A stretch of DNA of 21,279 nt from Enterospora canceri (GCA_002087915.1 LWDP01000060.1:1-21279); one strand, 5' to 3'; positions 1 through 9,268 are shown, counted from the stretch's first letter. The notes: generated by a model not told the origin, from the sequence alone. Program-made: numbers and translations.

Positions 1-700
1 TTGTCTCTTCTGCTATGTTAGTTGCCCTTTCCAATGGTTTTCTTGGTGTGCTATGCATTGGTGGTGCAAAGTCCAAATAAGATTCATCGAATACATCTGA
101 ACTTTCTTGATCTTCTTCTACTTTTTTGTCAATCTCTTCTGCTGTTTTCTCAAGTGATTTTTTTGAATCCATAAATTTGATTTGGTCTAACAAACTACTT
201 ATTCTTTTTCTTGTCACCGCTTCATCTCCAGCTACTTCATATTCTACACGATATGTACATTCTTCATTATCTGATTCGCCTAATTCCTTCTCGTAATATA
301 AATTATTAAGTTTGTGAAGAAGCTCTCTTACTTCTGGTGAAATTTCAGTCTTTAGATTTCTTATTGTAGTATACAATAAATCACTAATGAATGGTGTGTT
401 TGTTCCTTGTTCCAGTTTGAAATATGTATTGATGATAATTCGCCTGATTATTTTCTGATCGTCGTCCTTCACTGTAACTCCAATCTGCAATTCAGCAATG
501 TCTGTGTTTCCTGTAACAAAAAATACATAAAGTGCACCTTCCAATACCTGATGAAATATTTGTATTATCAATTTTGATATTTCATCAGAATTATTCTTTT
601 TGATATACGATTCACTTTCACATACTATTTCCACCTTGATATTTGCGTTCATACAGATCATATAATACTTCCTGTTATATTCTGCTACAAGAAAACTCAT
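1..700 (-). CDS. Unrecognised protein, runs off left edge (3' end missing)
   Basis: An open reading frame of 233 codons runs from an ATG at 700-698 to the window edge without a stop; it has no length to compare because the end is missing. The N-terminal ~130 residues mix hydrophobic and charged stretches, like a folded domain. The later part is acidic and lysine-rich (residues ~170-215, many E/D/K), which suggests a disordered tail. I do not recognise the family. The frame stays open upstream of this ATG back to a TGA near 797, overlapping the next small frame (717-906) for about 80 bases. The gene may therefore really begin at 906 and be broken by a one-base frameshift. No CCC start motif is visible before the ATG; the bases just before it are A+T-rich and include TATCAAAA. 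Being a gene is fairly sure; the start is not. Confidence 0.6.
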   Translation of the reverse strand, partial: MSFLVAEYNRKYYMICMNANIKVEIVCESESYIKKNNSDEISKLIIQIFHQVLEGALYVFFVTGNTDIAELQIGVTVKDDDQKIIRRIIINTYFKLEQGTNTPFISDLLYTTIRNLKTEISPEVRELLHKLNNLYYEKELGESDNEECTYRVEYEVAGDEAVTRKRISSLLDQIKFMDSKKSLEKTAEEIDKKVEEDQESSDVFDESYLDFAPPMHSTPRKPLERATNIAEET

Positions 701-714
701 GAATTTTGATAATA

Positions 715-906
715 TTACATCATTAATATGCCCTTCAGTTTTGTTAGGTACGGCTTGAAATAAGTGTATTTTATCTTGTTGTTTTGGAATGGGATGTGGT
801 CATTAGGTATCAGAATGTTGTGGTACATTACTTCTATTTCATCTGATTCATATCCAGCACAGATAATTTCCTTTGCTAAATAAATCAAACCGAGCAAATT
901 TTTCAT
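715..906 (-). CDS. Short ORF, probable N-terminal part of the left-edge gene
   Basis: This 63-codon frame starts with ATG at 906-904, only 10 bases after the stop of the helicase gene on the same strand, and ends at a TAA 14 bases before the ATG of the left-edge gene. Its first ~30 residues are hydrophobic then acidic (begins MKNLLGLIYLAKEII) and read like the start of a folded protein. The -1 frame is open over its last ~80 bases and continues directly into the left-edge gene. The overlap contains AAAA runs where a base could be lost or gained. Two readings fit: one gene split by a sequencing error or real frameshift, or a separate short ORF. I favour the first but cannot prove it. Confidence 0.4.
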   Translation of the reverse strand: MKNLLGLIYLAKEIICAGYESDEIEVMYHNILIPNDHIPFQNNKIKYTYFKPYLTKLKGILMM

Positions 907-916
907 GGATCATATA

Positions 917-2659
917 TTAGCCTAAAAATTTAATAATCGAGTCAATTGCCATGCACGTGTTCTTGGTCTCCAATTTCTCTGAGACCCATCCACTCAATTT
1001 GTGTTTTAATTGGCTGTACCTGGAATCCATTAAAACAACTACAGAATAATCATCGTTGTCTCTAATGGATCTACCAATGGCCTGGTTTACTTTCTTCATT
1101 GCTGTATTCACAGCATATTCTTTGTCATGTTTGCATCTTTCAAGATATTCGGGTGATTTGGCGGGAAATGGAACACCTACAACAATCAAAAGTCTGCACA
1201 TTTCGTCCTTGAAGTTGATTCCTTCGCTGTATTTGCCTCCTAAAACTGCTATTAATATCTGTGGATTCTTCTCAAATTGATTAAAATCCTCCTCGAAATA
1301 TATCGGTTTATCGAAACTGATATTCTTCAGGCAAATCTTGAATAAATCCAATATTGATGGTACAAATATCACTGTACCACCCATTTTCACTACTGATGTA
1401 AGTGCTTTGATTGTTTTTATCACTGATTCAATCAGATGGTTTCTATTTTCATAAGTTAACAGAATGGATTGATTGTCAATTGTTTTCTCCAGAATTATTG
1501 GCAGTATCTTCCTGTTTTTGGTATAATAATTGAATGACTTGATCTGTTTATGCTTTTTGAAGATATTGATCAGTTGATCTGTTGGTTCCATTGTTCCTCC
1601 TGCAAATAGCAGTGACCTGCATCTTTTTAGTTCATCAAAATATAGTGCTGGATTCAAACACGTGAACTTGATTGTGTTTCTGTTGTGTATTATCAGTCCA
1701 TTTGAATCACTATACGTTAGCAATTTGATAAATTTGCTGATGTGAAATAATTTCATGTTTTCATTCTTCTGTGCTAGTTTGTTCTCTTTAATGAATTCAT
1801 CAACTTCAATCATGTTGTGTTTCTCTAGGTTTGCTTCTAAAATATAATCATTAACCAGCATTGTAATGTCACCCTGATGTATTTCTCTGAATTTGATTAT
1901 TTTGGTCAATATTTCTGTGATTTCTTGATTTATTCCCCTGGTATAGAGTGCTTTCTTTATTTCATGATAGCTTATTTCTACTGTATTCAAGTCGATAACC
2001 GTCTCATAAATATTATGTGCCTCATCAACAATTAGTATCTTGTCTTCTAAATCCAAATCAATGCTATTTCTTCCTTCTGGTGTGAACAATAAATTGTAAG
2101 GTAACAAAACCATTTCACATTCACTAGCTCTGTTTTTTGTATAGTAATATGGACAAAATGTCTCACATTTCCCTTTGTTCTTCATGTCTACGATGTTGCT
2201 GTTTTGCATTTGATAGAAATCATTGTTCTTGAAATACTCACAGGCGTCTTTCTTGATCAAACTGAAACATGCCTCGTTTATTTCCTCAATATCTTTGGTT
2301 TTATCAACATTCTTGTTAATGCAATATAGCTTCCTTGAACCAAGAATTGTTGATTTGTACAGGTTGCTGTTTGTATTGAGTTCTTCCATAACCTGATTAA
2401 GTTGGCTATGCGTTCTACTGCAATAATAAATTTTGGTCTTATTTGAATTCCTTAGCAAATCAAATAAATCGTCTTCAGTCTTATTCATGTAGTTTATACT
2501 GATGATAAGAAGAGAAATCGTCTTACCTGTACCGGTTGGTGAACTAAATATTCCACAGGAGTTCGTGTTTATGGTTTCGATACCGTCTTTGATGAATTGT
2601 AACTGGTTTTTGTATAGTTTTTTGGGAAACCCGTGATTATTATTCTCTTCTCTATCCAT
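917..2659 (-). CDS. CHL1: Fe-S cluster DNA helicase, CHL1/DDX11-like (XPD/Rad3 family)
   Basis: This is a 580-aa superfamily 2 DNA helicase of the XPD/Rad3 group, which unwinds DNA 5'-3'. The Chl1 branch works in sister-chromatid cohesion and replication-fork repair. Visible motifs are the Walker A SPTGTGKT (residues ~40-47), motif Ia YYCSRTHSQLNQV (~79-90), DEAH (~212-215) and motif VI QAIGRSIRD near residue 538. Cysteines at ~113, 131, 140, 165 and 169, ending in CPYYY, supply the candidate 4Fe-4S ligands. The SRTHSQLNQ, LFAGGTMEP and LSGWV patterns resemble Chl1/DDX11 more than Rad3/XPD. RTEL1/FANCJ relatives are less likely but not excluded. It is shorter than yeast Chl1 (about 860 aa), as expected in a reduced genome. 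The ATG at 2659 is clear, but no CCC motif precedes it. Confidence 0.8.
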   Translation of the reverse strand: MDREENNNHGFPKKLYKNQLQFIKDGIETINTNSCGIFSSPTGTGKTISLLIISINYMNKTEDDLFDLLRNSNKTKIYYCSRTHSQLNQVMEELNTNSNLYKSTILGSRKLYCINKNVDKTKDIEEINEACFSLIKKDACEYFKNNDFYQMQNSNIVDMKNKGKCETFCPYYYTKNRASECEMVLLPYNLLFTPEGRNSIDLDLEDKILIVDEAHNIYETVIDLNTVEISYHEIKKALYTRGINQEITEILTKIIKFREIHQGDITMLVNDYILEANLEKHNMIEVDEFIKENKLAQKNENMKLFHISKFIKLLTYSDSNGLIIHNRNTIKFTCLNPALYFDELKRCRSLLFAGGTMEPTDQLINIFKKHKQIKSFNYYTKNRKILPIILEKTIDNQSILLTYENRNHLIESVIKTIKALTSVVKMGGTVIFVPSILDLFKICLKNISFDKPIYFEEDFNQFEKNPQILIAVLGGKYSEGINFKDEMCRLLIVVGVPFPAKSPEYLERCKHDKEYAVNTAMKKVNQAIGRSIRDNDDYSVVVLMDSRYSQLKHKLSGWVSEKLETKNTCMAIDSIIKFLG

Positions 2660-2730
2660 GCCTGAAAAATTCTTTAGAAAATTTACTAAGATTGCATGAT
2701 CATATTTATTTATGCAGTGATCAAGTTTTA

Positions 2731-2802
2731 TCCCTATTGGTCCAACGGTTAGGATTCCAGACTTTCAATCTGGCGGTTCGGGTTCGATTCCCGGATGGGG
2801 AA
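2731..2802 (+). tRNA. tRNA-Glu, anticodon TTC
   Basis: A 72-nt cloverleaf. The acceptor stem TCCCTAT (2731-2737) pairs with ATGGGGA (2795-2801), with one T-G pair, and is followed by discriminator A (2802). The D arm lies around GTCCAACGGTTAGGAT. The anticodon stem CCAGA/TCTGG encloses the loop CTTTCAA, so the anticodon is TTC (reads GAA/GAG). The T arm is CCGGG-TTCGATT-CCCGG-like and carries the B box GGTTCGATTCC. No intron and no encoded CCA. It is flanked by the minus-strand helicase and RACK1 genes. Confidence 0.95.
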
Positions 2803-2808
2803 TTTTTT
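2803..2808 (+). terminator. Pol III terminator of tRNA-Glu
   Basis: A run of six T immediately follows the discriminator base of the tRNA, the usual RNA polymerase III stop signal. The convergent RACK1 gene ends only about 15 bases further on. Confidence 0.75.
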
Positions 2809-2822
2809 ATACTTGGAATAAT

Positions 2823-3797
2823 TTAACTTCTAGAAATGTCCAGTCTAATCAACTCACCTGTTGTCAGTCCAAGCACCAATTCATCTCCCATGAATGTCAT
2901 TGAATATGCATAGACCTCATTCTTGCTGCTGAATGTGTGTTCTGCCACAATTTTCTCTTCAATGATGTTCCATAGAAGCACCTTGTTTGGAATTGCGATT
3001 GCAATCAGTGGCTGATTTTCACCCGATGCAATTGCTGTAATTCGCCCTGGTACATCAAATCCCTGCATAGTCTGGTTCACAGAGAGATTTACGATGTAAA
3101 CACGTGAATTTCTTCCACCATATGCCATCAGAGACCCATCGTTAGAGAAGCAAACTGCCTTTACTGCCAACTCTGTGTTATTTCCCTTCAGATTCCTTGC
3201 TTCCTCTGCATTGTTCAAGTCGTAAAATTGTCCACCTAGAAATGTCTTCAAACACGTGTTTGCACTCAAATCCCATATTTTAACCAGACCATCTTCTGAA
3301 CCAGTTGCAACCAACTCATCTGAACCAGGAACGAAGCTCACCGTGTTAACCCAACTCGTGTGGCCATTTTCAGCAGCACTAAACTTCGCAACCTGCTTTC
3401 CCTGCGTATTCCAAACTATGAATGTTCCATCCTGGCTTCCTGTCACAATCTTCGTGTTGGAGTTGTTTACTGCAACACAAACAATGTCTCTGGTGTGTCC
3501 CTCAAACTTCTTGAACTCCTTGGTCTCCTTGTCGATCATTGTTAGCACATTTCTCGAAACAGTCAGAATTTGGTTTCCTCTTTCAGCATAACACACGTCA
3601 GAAACCAATGACCTGTGAATTCTGTACTCTTTGATTATCTTAGACTTCTCTGATTCATCCGTGCTCAGTTTGTAGATGCAAGCTGCCTTGTTTCTGTGTG
3701 CAATCAGCAACGTGTTAGCTGCAATTCTTCTGATTGATTCTATTGGAACCTCTGCAACGCGAATATTCTCTTTTTCATGGAAGGTTGTCGTTGACAT
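2823..3797 (-). CDS. ASC1: RACK1/Asc1, WD-repeat protein of the small ribosomal subunit
   Basis: A 324-aa WD40 protein of the normal RACK1 length (~315-330 aa) that should form a seven-blade propeller. The repeats show clear GH...W(D/N) signatures: GHTRDIVCVAVN followed by GSQDGTFIVWN, then GHTSWVNTVSF followed by GSEDGLVKIWDL. The interrupted sixth/seventh repeats follow the RACK1 pattern, including the FYDLN-x-AEEARNLK and YGGRNSRVYIVNL regions. RACK1 sits on the 40S head near the mRNA exit and acts in translation control and quality control. I placed the start at the ATG at 3797. A longer frame from a TTG seven codons upstream is unlikely because TTTTACCCTACG, a CCC start motif, ends right before this ATG. 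It lies tail-to-tail with the tRNA gene. Confidence 0.9.
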   Translation of the reverse strand: MSTTTFHEKENIRVAEVPIESIRRIAANTLLIAHRNKAACIYKLSTDESEKSKIIKEYRIHRSLVSDVCYAERGNQILTVSRNVLTMIDKETKEFKKFEGHTRDIVCVAVNNSNTKIVTGSQDGTFIVWNTQGKQVAKFSAAENGHTSWVNTVSFVPGSDELVATGSEDGLVKIWDLSANTCLKTFLGGQFYDLNNAEEARNLKGNNTELAVKAVCFSNDGSLMAYGGRNSRVYIVNLSVNQTMQGFDVPGRITAIASGENQPLIAIAIPNKVLLWNIIEEKIVAEHTFSSKNEVYAYSMTFMGDELVLGLTTGELIRLDISRS

Positions 3798-4066
3798 CGT
3801 AGGGTAAAATTTTGTCAAAGAAATTTGATAGAAATCAGGTTGAAAGACACGTACTGGAAGAAGGAGTTAAACTAGTGCATTGAGATGGGTATCAGAAGCA
3901 TAATCACGTTATTTGTGGCTTGATTTAATTTAAGTATACTGTAATAAGACTAAATGAAACCAATCTTAGAATAGAGACCTAAAACAAGTAGACTTGAGTA
4001 AACACCCTCATCATTAAGCTTATTTTGCATAAGAATAAAAACATTTTTTATGCAACCCCCATTTTG

Positions 4067-6397
4067 ATGACTCAAACATTGTACCTTGACAACAACGAGA
4101 ATGTCGTAGAGACCAGGATGATCGAGAAGCATCCAGAGGATGCACTCAAGACACTCATCAGCCAGCAAACAATGGGAATCGTCTACAAGGACTTCTTACA
4201 TGCGACAATATCAAGCGTAATGAAGCATGGGGACAATAAGCTTAAAAGGCTCCTTTACTACTTCTTTGAGACGCTGATCGAGGATCCGTCTTTCGTGATG
4301 TGTGTTAATCAGATCAACAAAGATCTGAGTTCGCCCAATGAGTATGTACGTGGATTTGCACTGAAACTAGCAGCAAAATTCACTAATTACGATCACGTGA
4401 ACCTACAGGCTGTTAAAGACAACTTGAATTACAAGCACTATTATGTGAGGATGAATGGTGTGATTTGTCTGGCTGCACTTGCAAACAGATTTGATCTGGA
4501 TGTAGAGAGTGATCTGGTCAGCATGCTTGATACAGAGACAAACAGCCTGGTTCAACGTGCCATATTCATTGCCATGTACAGCCTAGCAATCAACTTTGAG
4601 GAATATATTTCTGATTTTGATAGAATCAGGTCAGAAGACGTCCTTGAGTTTCTGGTTGAACACGTCAATGACTTGGAATTCCTCAAAAAGTGCGCAAAAG
4701 TTGAAAGTGATACGGTTCAATTCAAATCAATGTGCAGACTGCTTGAAATGAATGAGCCTATCAGCATAGGTAGAATGTTTGAAATATTGAAGAAACACAA
4801 TGAATTTAAGGCAGATTTCACCAGATACATCTGCTTCATCAAACAGGATGTTGTTCAGTACCTGAATCTGCTGGATCCGTATGAGGTTGATTTCAGCCTG
4901 AAAATCATTGACAAATCCATCAAATTGGCTGATTCAGTCGAATACACCAAAATCTCTCAGATTCTTTACGAAAAACAGCTTGAAATGGGAACTGCCACTG
5001 AAATCAGAAAATCATTCAAAATTGCCCTGCTTGACAAAATTGTTGAGATGATCAGAAACTACTGTGTTTTTGCAGATGGCCTGGTTGCAGAAATGTTCGA
5101 GAATTTCGAATGCTCTGATCCTGATTTGGTGTACGCAAGTCTTAAGGTTCTAAATGCCATCAAAACAGACAACCTGATCAAAAATGACGATTTCAATAAG
5201 AAGCTGATTTCGCTACTCAGAACCATTCGATATGGCAAAATATTCAGGTACTGTATTGATACAATTGGTATCAACATCACAGAAGAAGAGTTCCGCCTGT
5301 TACTGTCGCAGACTTTCGAGGATTTTGATGACAAGTTGGTTTTCTACCTGAGCATCGAATCAGAGGTGTTTTTAGGGGGATATTTCTGCTACTCAATTTG
5401 CACAATGCTAAAAAGAATTCTGGAAAAAGACGTCACAAACACACCTGAATTGAAATCAAAAACAATAGCCCTATGCATCAAATTCATTGAATTTGGTAAG
5501 GAATCCACTCTAATGGATCAGTCAACCCATGCATCCATCATCACAGCCATTCGATACGTTTTGGATGACACAAAAAAGGCAGTTGAATTGCAGGAGACAA
5601 CGAGCCCTGTCAAAAACAGCGCCTGTGATCTGTTTGCACCCTTAGATATTTCACTCCTCAAGAAATCCAACAAAATCAAAAAGTACAAATACGAAAGAGC
5701 CCTGGATTCCAAGACAAAAACGATTCAACTTTCTGGCCTGGGTGATCCACTCTACGTTGAGTGCAACTTGATCTACACAAAATACGAGTGCATTCTTGAT
5801 CTATTGATCATCAATCAGACTGAGTTCTATTTGCCTGAATTCAATATTGATTTCACACATTCAAGACATCTCAAATTGGTTGATACTCTCTATCCAACTG
5901 GAATTCAACCATCTACAGCAGTGACTCAGAAAGTGACGTTCAACATTCTTGAATCATCAAACTCGTTCATTACGGCATCACTCAGCTTCAGGTATCCAAA
6001 ACACGGTGACTACGCAAATAAGCCGTATACACAGCATTTGGGAGAAATCAAACTGGATATTCAGGAATTGTTGGAGGAAGTCACTGATGAAATTGATTTC
6101 GTAGGGCAGTGGAAGACACTTGAATGGGAGAATATCTATTCACTAACTACGCCTATAAACAACATGGATGAAATATTGAAGAAATTGGTTGAGAAGGTGA
6201 ACGGGAAATTAGTCAGCAAAGAAAGCGTATTCAACTTTCTGGTAGCAAACTTCGTCTGTAGGACAATTCAGAAGAGTCTGGTGCTGGTGAATGTGTGTAT
6301 GGGAGAGAGCAACCAAATTGAAATACGCGTGAGAAGCAAGGATGAAGCAGTGGTAAAGAGTATTGCAAACTTATTAGGTAATTGCATAAAGTATTAA
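4067..6397 (+). CDS. SEC26: Coatomer subunit beta (beta-COP)
   Basis: A 776-aa protein that reads as beta-COP, the large adaptin-like subunit of the COPI coat for Golgi-to-ER vesicles. Residues ~1-500 are an alpha-solenoid of HEAT-like helices with the beta-COP pattern: KLKRLLYYFFE, then DLSSPNEYVRGFALKLAAK, then HYYVRMNGVICLAALANRF. Residues ~530-776 are the appendage region, recognisable by GDPLYVECNLIYTKYECILD and a beta-rich end. Yeast Sec26 is about 970 aa, so this copy is shortened, mostly in the solenoid and linker. The start is the ATG at 4067, preceded by CCCCC six bases upstream; the frame stays open 14 codons further to a TTG, which I do not take as the start. RACK1 is divergent from it, with 269 bases between. 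Confidence 0.88.
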   Translation: MTQTLYLDNNENVVETRMIEKHPEDALKTLISQQTMGIVYKDFLHATISSVMKHGDNKLKRLLYYFFETLIEDPSFVMCVNQINKDLSSPNEYVRGFALKLAAKFTNYDHVNLQAVKDNLNYKHYYVRMNGVICLAALANRFDLDVESDLVSMLDTETNSLVQRAIFIAMYSLAINFEEYISDFDRIRSEDVLEFLVEHVNDLEFLKKCAKVESDTVQFKSMCRLLEMNEPISIGRMFEILKKHNEFKADFTRYICFIKQDVVQYLNLLDPYEVDFSLKIIDKSIKLADSVEYTKISQILYEKQLEMGTATEIRKSFKIALLDKIVEMIRNYCVFADGLVAEMFENFECSDPDLVYASLKVLNAIKTDNLIKNDDFNKKLISLLRTIRYGKIFRYCIDTIGINITEEEFRLLLSQTFEDFDDKLVFYLSIESEVFLGGYFCYSICTMLKRILEKDVTNTPELKSKTIALCIKFIEFGKESTLMDQSTHASIITAIRYVLDDTKKAVELQETTSPVKNSACDLFAPLDISLLKKSNKIKKYKYERALDSKTKTIQLSGLGDPLYVECNLIYTKYECILDLLIINQTEFYLPEFNIDFTHSRHLKLVDTLYPTGIQPSTAVTQKVTFNILESSNSFITASLSFRYPKHGDYANKPYTQHLGEIKLDIQELLEEVTDEIDFVGQWKTLEWENIYSLTTPINNMDEILKKLVEKVNGKLVSKESVFNFLVANFVCRTIQKSLVLVNVCMGESNQIEIRVRSKDEAVVKSIANLLGNCIKY

Positions 6398-6419
6398 ATT
6401 TAAGCATACTTGATCAGTA

Positions 6420-7208
6420 TCATCCAAGGTTATTTTGTTTGAGCTGCAGGTCTTTTTTGAATTCAGTCAATTTCTCGTTAATTTTCATGAATTCCCTTGC
6501 ATCATCAATTTGATTGTTTTCAATTGCCTTATTCAGGTTGTTTATGTTCTGATCAATCTGTTCATTTATCATCTTAATTTTGTATTTAATCCTATTTTGA
6601 TAGAAGGTGATGTTCTGTTCCCGTTGTACTCTATTCTTGTAGTTAATGAATATTTGATGTAAATCACTATTCAGAATTCTCATCTTATTGAATGATATTC
6701 TGAATTTGATTGGATCCATTGTTGTACTGAAATTGTAGGCATTGTTCTTATCAAGCAACGTGTAATTGTATATGCTTTCAATATTGCTGTTATCAAATAA
6801 TTCTTCTGATTCAATGGTATCAGCAGTAAACAACCAGTCTAATACGTATGAGCATACTACCATGCTCTTATTGTACAATTTGCAGACATCAAATGCATTA
6901 TACTTACTTCCTAAATGATCAAACCCGTATGAATAGTATCTTCTATTTTCCATATTGGCATCATCAATTTGAGCAATTTCTTCATCAAATTTGTCATTTC
7001 TATTGATAACACACAGTTCTGCCTGTGTTAAATTGTACTTGTTACATTTTTGACATACTTTTTCAGTACAAAGCACTCCACATAATAGACAAAAACCCTT
7101 AAACTGAGTATTGATCACAAAATCACACTTCATTTTGATTGTTTCCTTGTGTAATTTAGCATATTGTTGCTGATATATTTTATAGTAAGTTGTTAAATCA
7201 TTAATCAT
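6420..7208 (-). CDS. Unrecognised Cys-rich (putative zinc ribbon) coiled-coil protein
   Basis: A 262-aa protein from the first in-frame ATG (7208-7206). A cysteine cluster near residues ~39-56 (CLLCGVLCTEKVCQKC) looks like a CxxC...CxxC zinc ribbon. The middle holds an aromatic-rich stretch (RRYYSYGFDHLG). The last ~70 residues form a strongly helical, Asn/Lys/Glu-rich coiled coil. I do not recognise the family; the helical tail faintly recalls RNA-splicing or chromatin scaffolds, but that is not evidence of function. The frame is open for another 30 codons upstream to a TTG at 7298, and those codons also read as protein (HDCFIFGNRSPDCFPGIL), so the true N-terminus is uncertain. No CCC lies directly before the ATG. 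It faces SEC26 tail-to-tail, 22 bases apart. Confidence 0.65.
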   Translation of the reverse strand: MINDLTTYYKIYQQQYAKLHKETIKMKCDFVINTQFKGFCLLCGVLCTEKVCQKCNKYNLTQAELCVINRNDKFDEEIAQIDDANMENRRYYSYGFDHLGSKYNAFDVCKLYNKSMVVCSYVLDWLFTADTIESEELFDNSNIESIYNYTLLDKNNAYNFSTTMDPIKFRISFNKMRILNSDLHQIFINYKNRVQREQNITFYQNRIKYKIKMINEQIDQNINNLNKAIENNQIDDAREFMKINEKLTEFKKDLQLKQNNLG

Positions 7209-7332
7209 GTGTTTGTTGCTATGAAACGATGTTAAAACAGGTAAAATACCTGGGAAACAATCAGGTGACCGATTCCCAAATATAAAACAATCATGCAACA
7301 GTGATTATAAAAGTGTTTTAGAATGACAAGGC

Positions 7333-8382
7333 ATGGATAAAGTTGCGATAAATCCAGTAAATCAGCTGGAATACGTGAAGGAGGTCGTATCGCAAAAGAA
7401 CGATCAAAATGAAATCATTTCGACTCAGGAAAACAGAATAGAGAAGGATGTGGAAGAAATAATGAATTCAGAGAGTATGACTACTACAGAACTAACTAAA
7501 AGCACCACAGAACAAATTGTCCACAAACAGAAGACTCATCAAAAGCCACCAGAGCATCTTAGACCGTTTTATTTCAACAAATTTCCAGGTCAAATTCACC
7601 TGGTTATTGAGGAAATTAGAAAGATCAATGTGAATAAGTTTGGAGACGAATTCTTCATTCTAAGGGTGGAATATCCTGACGGATACGTGGAATCACCAGA
7701 ATACAGCGTAGAAAAGACGGTTACGACTGGATTTCACCTAAAAATACCAATTGCAGAGAACAGTAAGACCAAGATCAGAGTATTGGTATTGCAGAGCAAG
7801 AAGAGGAAGCAAGTGGCTACATCAGAAATCATCATTGATAACTCGCTAATCAAATCAGTTCACAATAGACTGGCTGAGATGAAGAGGATATTCAGAAAGG
7901 TAGGAGGATTCTTTGATATTTTCAGTAATGATACAAGACCTGTTGCAAATGAGTGTCGCATATTCATTTCATACCTGGCAGTAGATGAAATCCCTACAAT
8001 CAACTCCATTGCGCCTCACTCTCTGCTTACTCTTTCAAAGTGGCTTGTTGCCAGGAAGTACGCCTACGATCTGCTCTTTAGTGGATTTGTGAATGTGAAA
8101 GGAGACATAAATGACACGACCAAATTCCTATGGAAGCACAGGTACATCAAGTGGTATGGATACACGCTGTACATATTCAATGACAAGACCAAGAAGCTGG
8201 TTAGTACAATCAACGTAACTGATGCAGCAGTAAACACGTCAGGCATCAAGAAAGGAAACGTGGTATTCTACATGAAACGAGAGAAGCTTGAAATACACTC
8301 AGATTCTAAAGAGAACCTAAAGAACATTAAGAGTGTAACAGGGGTGCTCTTTCCAGCCAGTAAGCTATGTAATAATGAATGA
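7333..8382 (+). CDS. Probable C2-PH domain protein, anillin/Bud4-like
   Basis: A 349-aa protein in three parts. Residues ~1-75 are polar, Ser/Thr/Glu-rich and probably disordered. Residues ~80-180 form a beta-rich, C2-like domain (GQIHLVIEEIRKINVNK, later IRVLVLQSKKRKQ). Residues ~245-340 fit a PH domain: FSGFVNVKGD, then KHRYIKWYGYTLYIFNDKTKK, then a final helix KENLKNIKSVTGVLF. This C2-then-PH order is found at the C-terminus of anillin and yeast Bud4, which bind septins and membrane at the division site; function here is inferred from fold order only. The ATG at 7333 is the first in frame and lacks a CCC motif. It is divergent from the Cys-rich gene, with 124 bases between. Confidence 0.6.
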   Translation: MDKVAINPVNQLEYVKEVVSQKNDQNEIISTQENRIEKDVEEIMNSESMTTTELTKSTTEQIVHKQKTHQKPPEHLRPFYFNKFPGQIHLVIEEIRKINVNKFGDEFFILRVEYPDGYVESPEYSVEKTVTTGFHLKIPIAENSKTKIRVLVLQSKKRKQVATSEIIIDNSLIKSVHNRLAEMKRIFRKVGGFFDIFSNDTRPVANECRIFISYLAVDEIPTINSIAPHSLLTLSKWLVARKYAYDLLFSGFVNVKGDINDTTKFLWKHRYIKWYGYTLYIFNDKTKKLVSTINVTDAAVNTSGIKKGNVVFYMKREKLEIHSDSKENLKNIKSVTGVLFPASKLCNNE

Positions 8383-8395
8383 TTTACTGGCCCAG

Positions 8396-9268
8396 TTAAA
8401 CAGACATGTTCATCTTTATTGTCCCATGTGATTTGTAGTCTTCCAGAATGAAATCATCGTATTCAAAGTCTTCTAACTTTTGGTAGTCCTTGTTTCTTAG
8501 GCGCAACTTTGGGAAATCAAATGGTTCGCGTTTAATTTGTTGCTTCAGGGGCTCAACATGGTCCTTGTACACGTGTGTGTCCCCAATAAAGTGAATGAAC
8601 TCATTTGGCTCCAAGTTGCACAGTTTAGCAACAATAATCGTAAGCAGTGAATAACTTGCTATGTTAAATGGGACACCTAGTCCCACATCACCTGATCTCT
8701 GGTAGAGAATGCAACTTAACTTGTTTCCATAGACCTTGAAGTGGAACAGAGTGTGACAAGGAGGTAGAGCCATCTCTTTCAGTTGCATTGGATTCCATGC
8801 GCAAACAATGTGTCTTCTACTTGCTGGATTATTCTTGATTTGCGCAATAACATCATTCAACTGATCAATTCCTTTTCCATCATAATTGGTCCTACAGGTC
8901 TCATATGCTGCGCCATAGTGTCTCCATTGGAACCCGTAAACTGGTCCCAGATCATTTGCCTCTCTGTTGATTCCCACTTTCTCAAAATATTCCTTGGTGC
9001 TATTTCCATTCCAAATTTTCACTCCCTTTTCCTTCAGAATCTCGTTGTCTGTTTGTCCCCTGATGAAAAAGAGCAGCTCTTCCAAAATTGATTTGTAGGC
9101 GACTTTTTTGGTAGTGAGCAGTGGCAGTTTGTTGTTCTCCAGGGAGTATCTCATTTGAGTTCCAAAGAGACCGTACGTTCCAGTTCCAGTCCTGTCGTCC
9201 TGGAATTCACCTTCTTCGATGCATCGCCTGATCATTTCTAAGTATTGCTTCTCCTCATGATTTGCCAT
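8396..9268 (-). CDS. TS: Thymidylate synthase
   Basis: A 290-aa ThyA-type thymidylate synthase that makes dTMP from dUMP using methylene-tetrahydrofolate, releasing dihydrofolate for DHFR. Every family hallmark is visible: FQDDRTGTGT near the N-terminus (residues 22-31), GPVYGFQWRHYGA (109-120), the Arg pair of PASRRHIVCAWNP (148-160), catalytic Cys171 in LPPCHTLFHF, QRSGDVGLGVPFN (190-202) and a C-terminal IKMNMSV tail. It is monofunctional, as in fungi and animals, not a DHFR-TS fusion as in plants and many protists. The start ATG at 9268 has CACCACCCATA just before it. It is divergent from SHMT across 140 bases, so the two may share control sequences. Confidence 0.96.
   Translation of the reverse strand: MANHEEKQYLEMIRRCIEEGEFQDDRTGTGTYGLFGTQMRYSLENNKLPLLTTKKVAYKSILEELLFFIRGQTDNEILKEKGVKIWNGNSTKEYFEKVGINREANDLGPVYGFQWRHYGAAYETCRTNYDGKGIDQLNDVIAQIKNNPASRRHIVCAWNPMQLKEMALPPCHTLFHFKVYGNKLSCILYQRSGDVGLGVPFNIASYSLLTIIVAKLCNLEPNEFIHFIGDTHVYKDHVEPLKQQIKREPFDFPKLRLRNKDYQKLEDFEYDDFILEDYKSHGTIKMNMSV

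Noticed and set aside
3256..3591. 111-codon plus-strand frame across RACK1
   Set aside because: It is antisense to a strongly conserved protein and shows no motif of its own.
7209..7298. 30-codon TTG-initiated extension of the Cys-rich gene
   Set aside because: No ATG and no CCC; kept as a start uncertainty only, although the open frame is noted.
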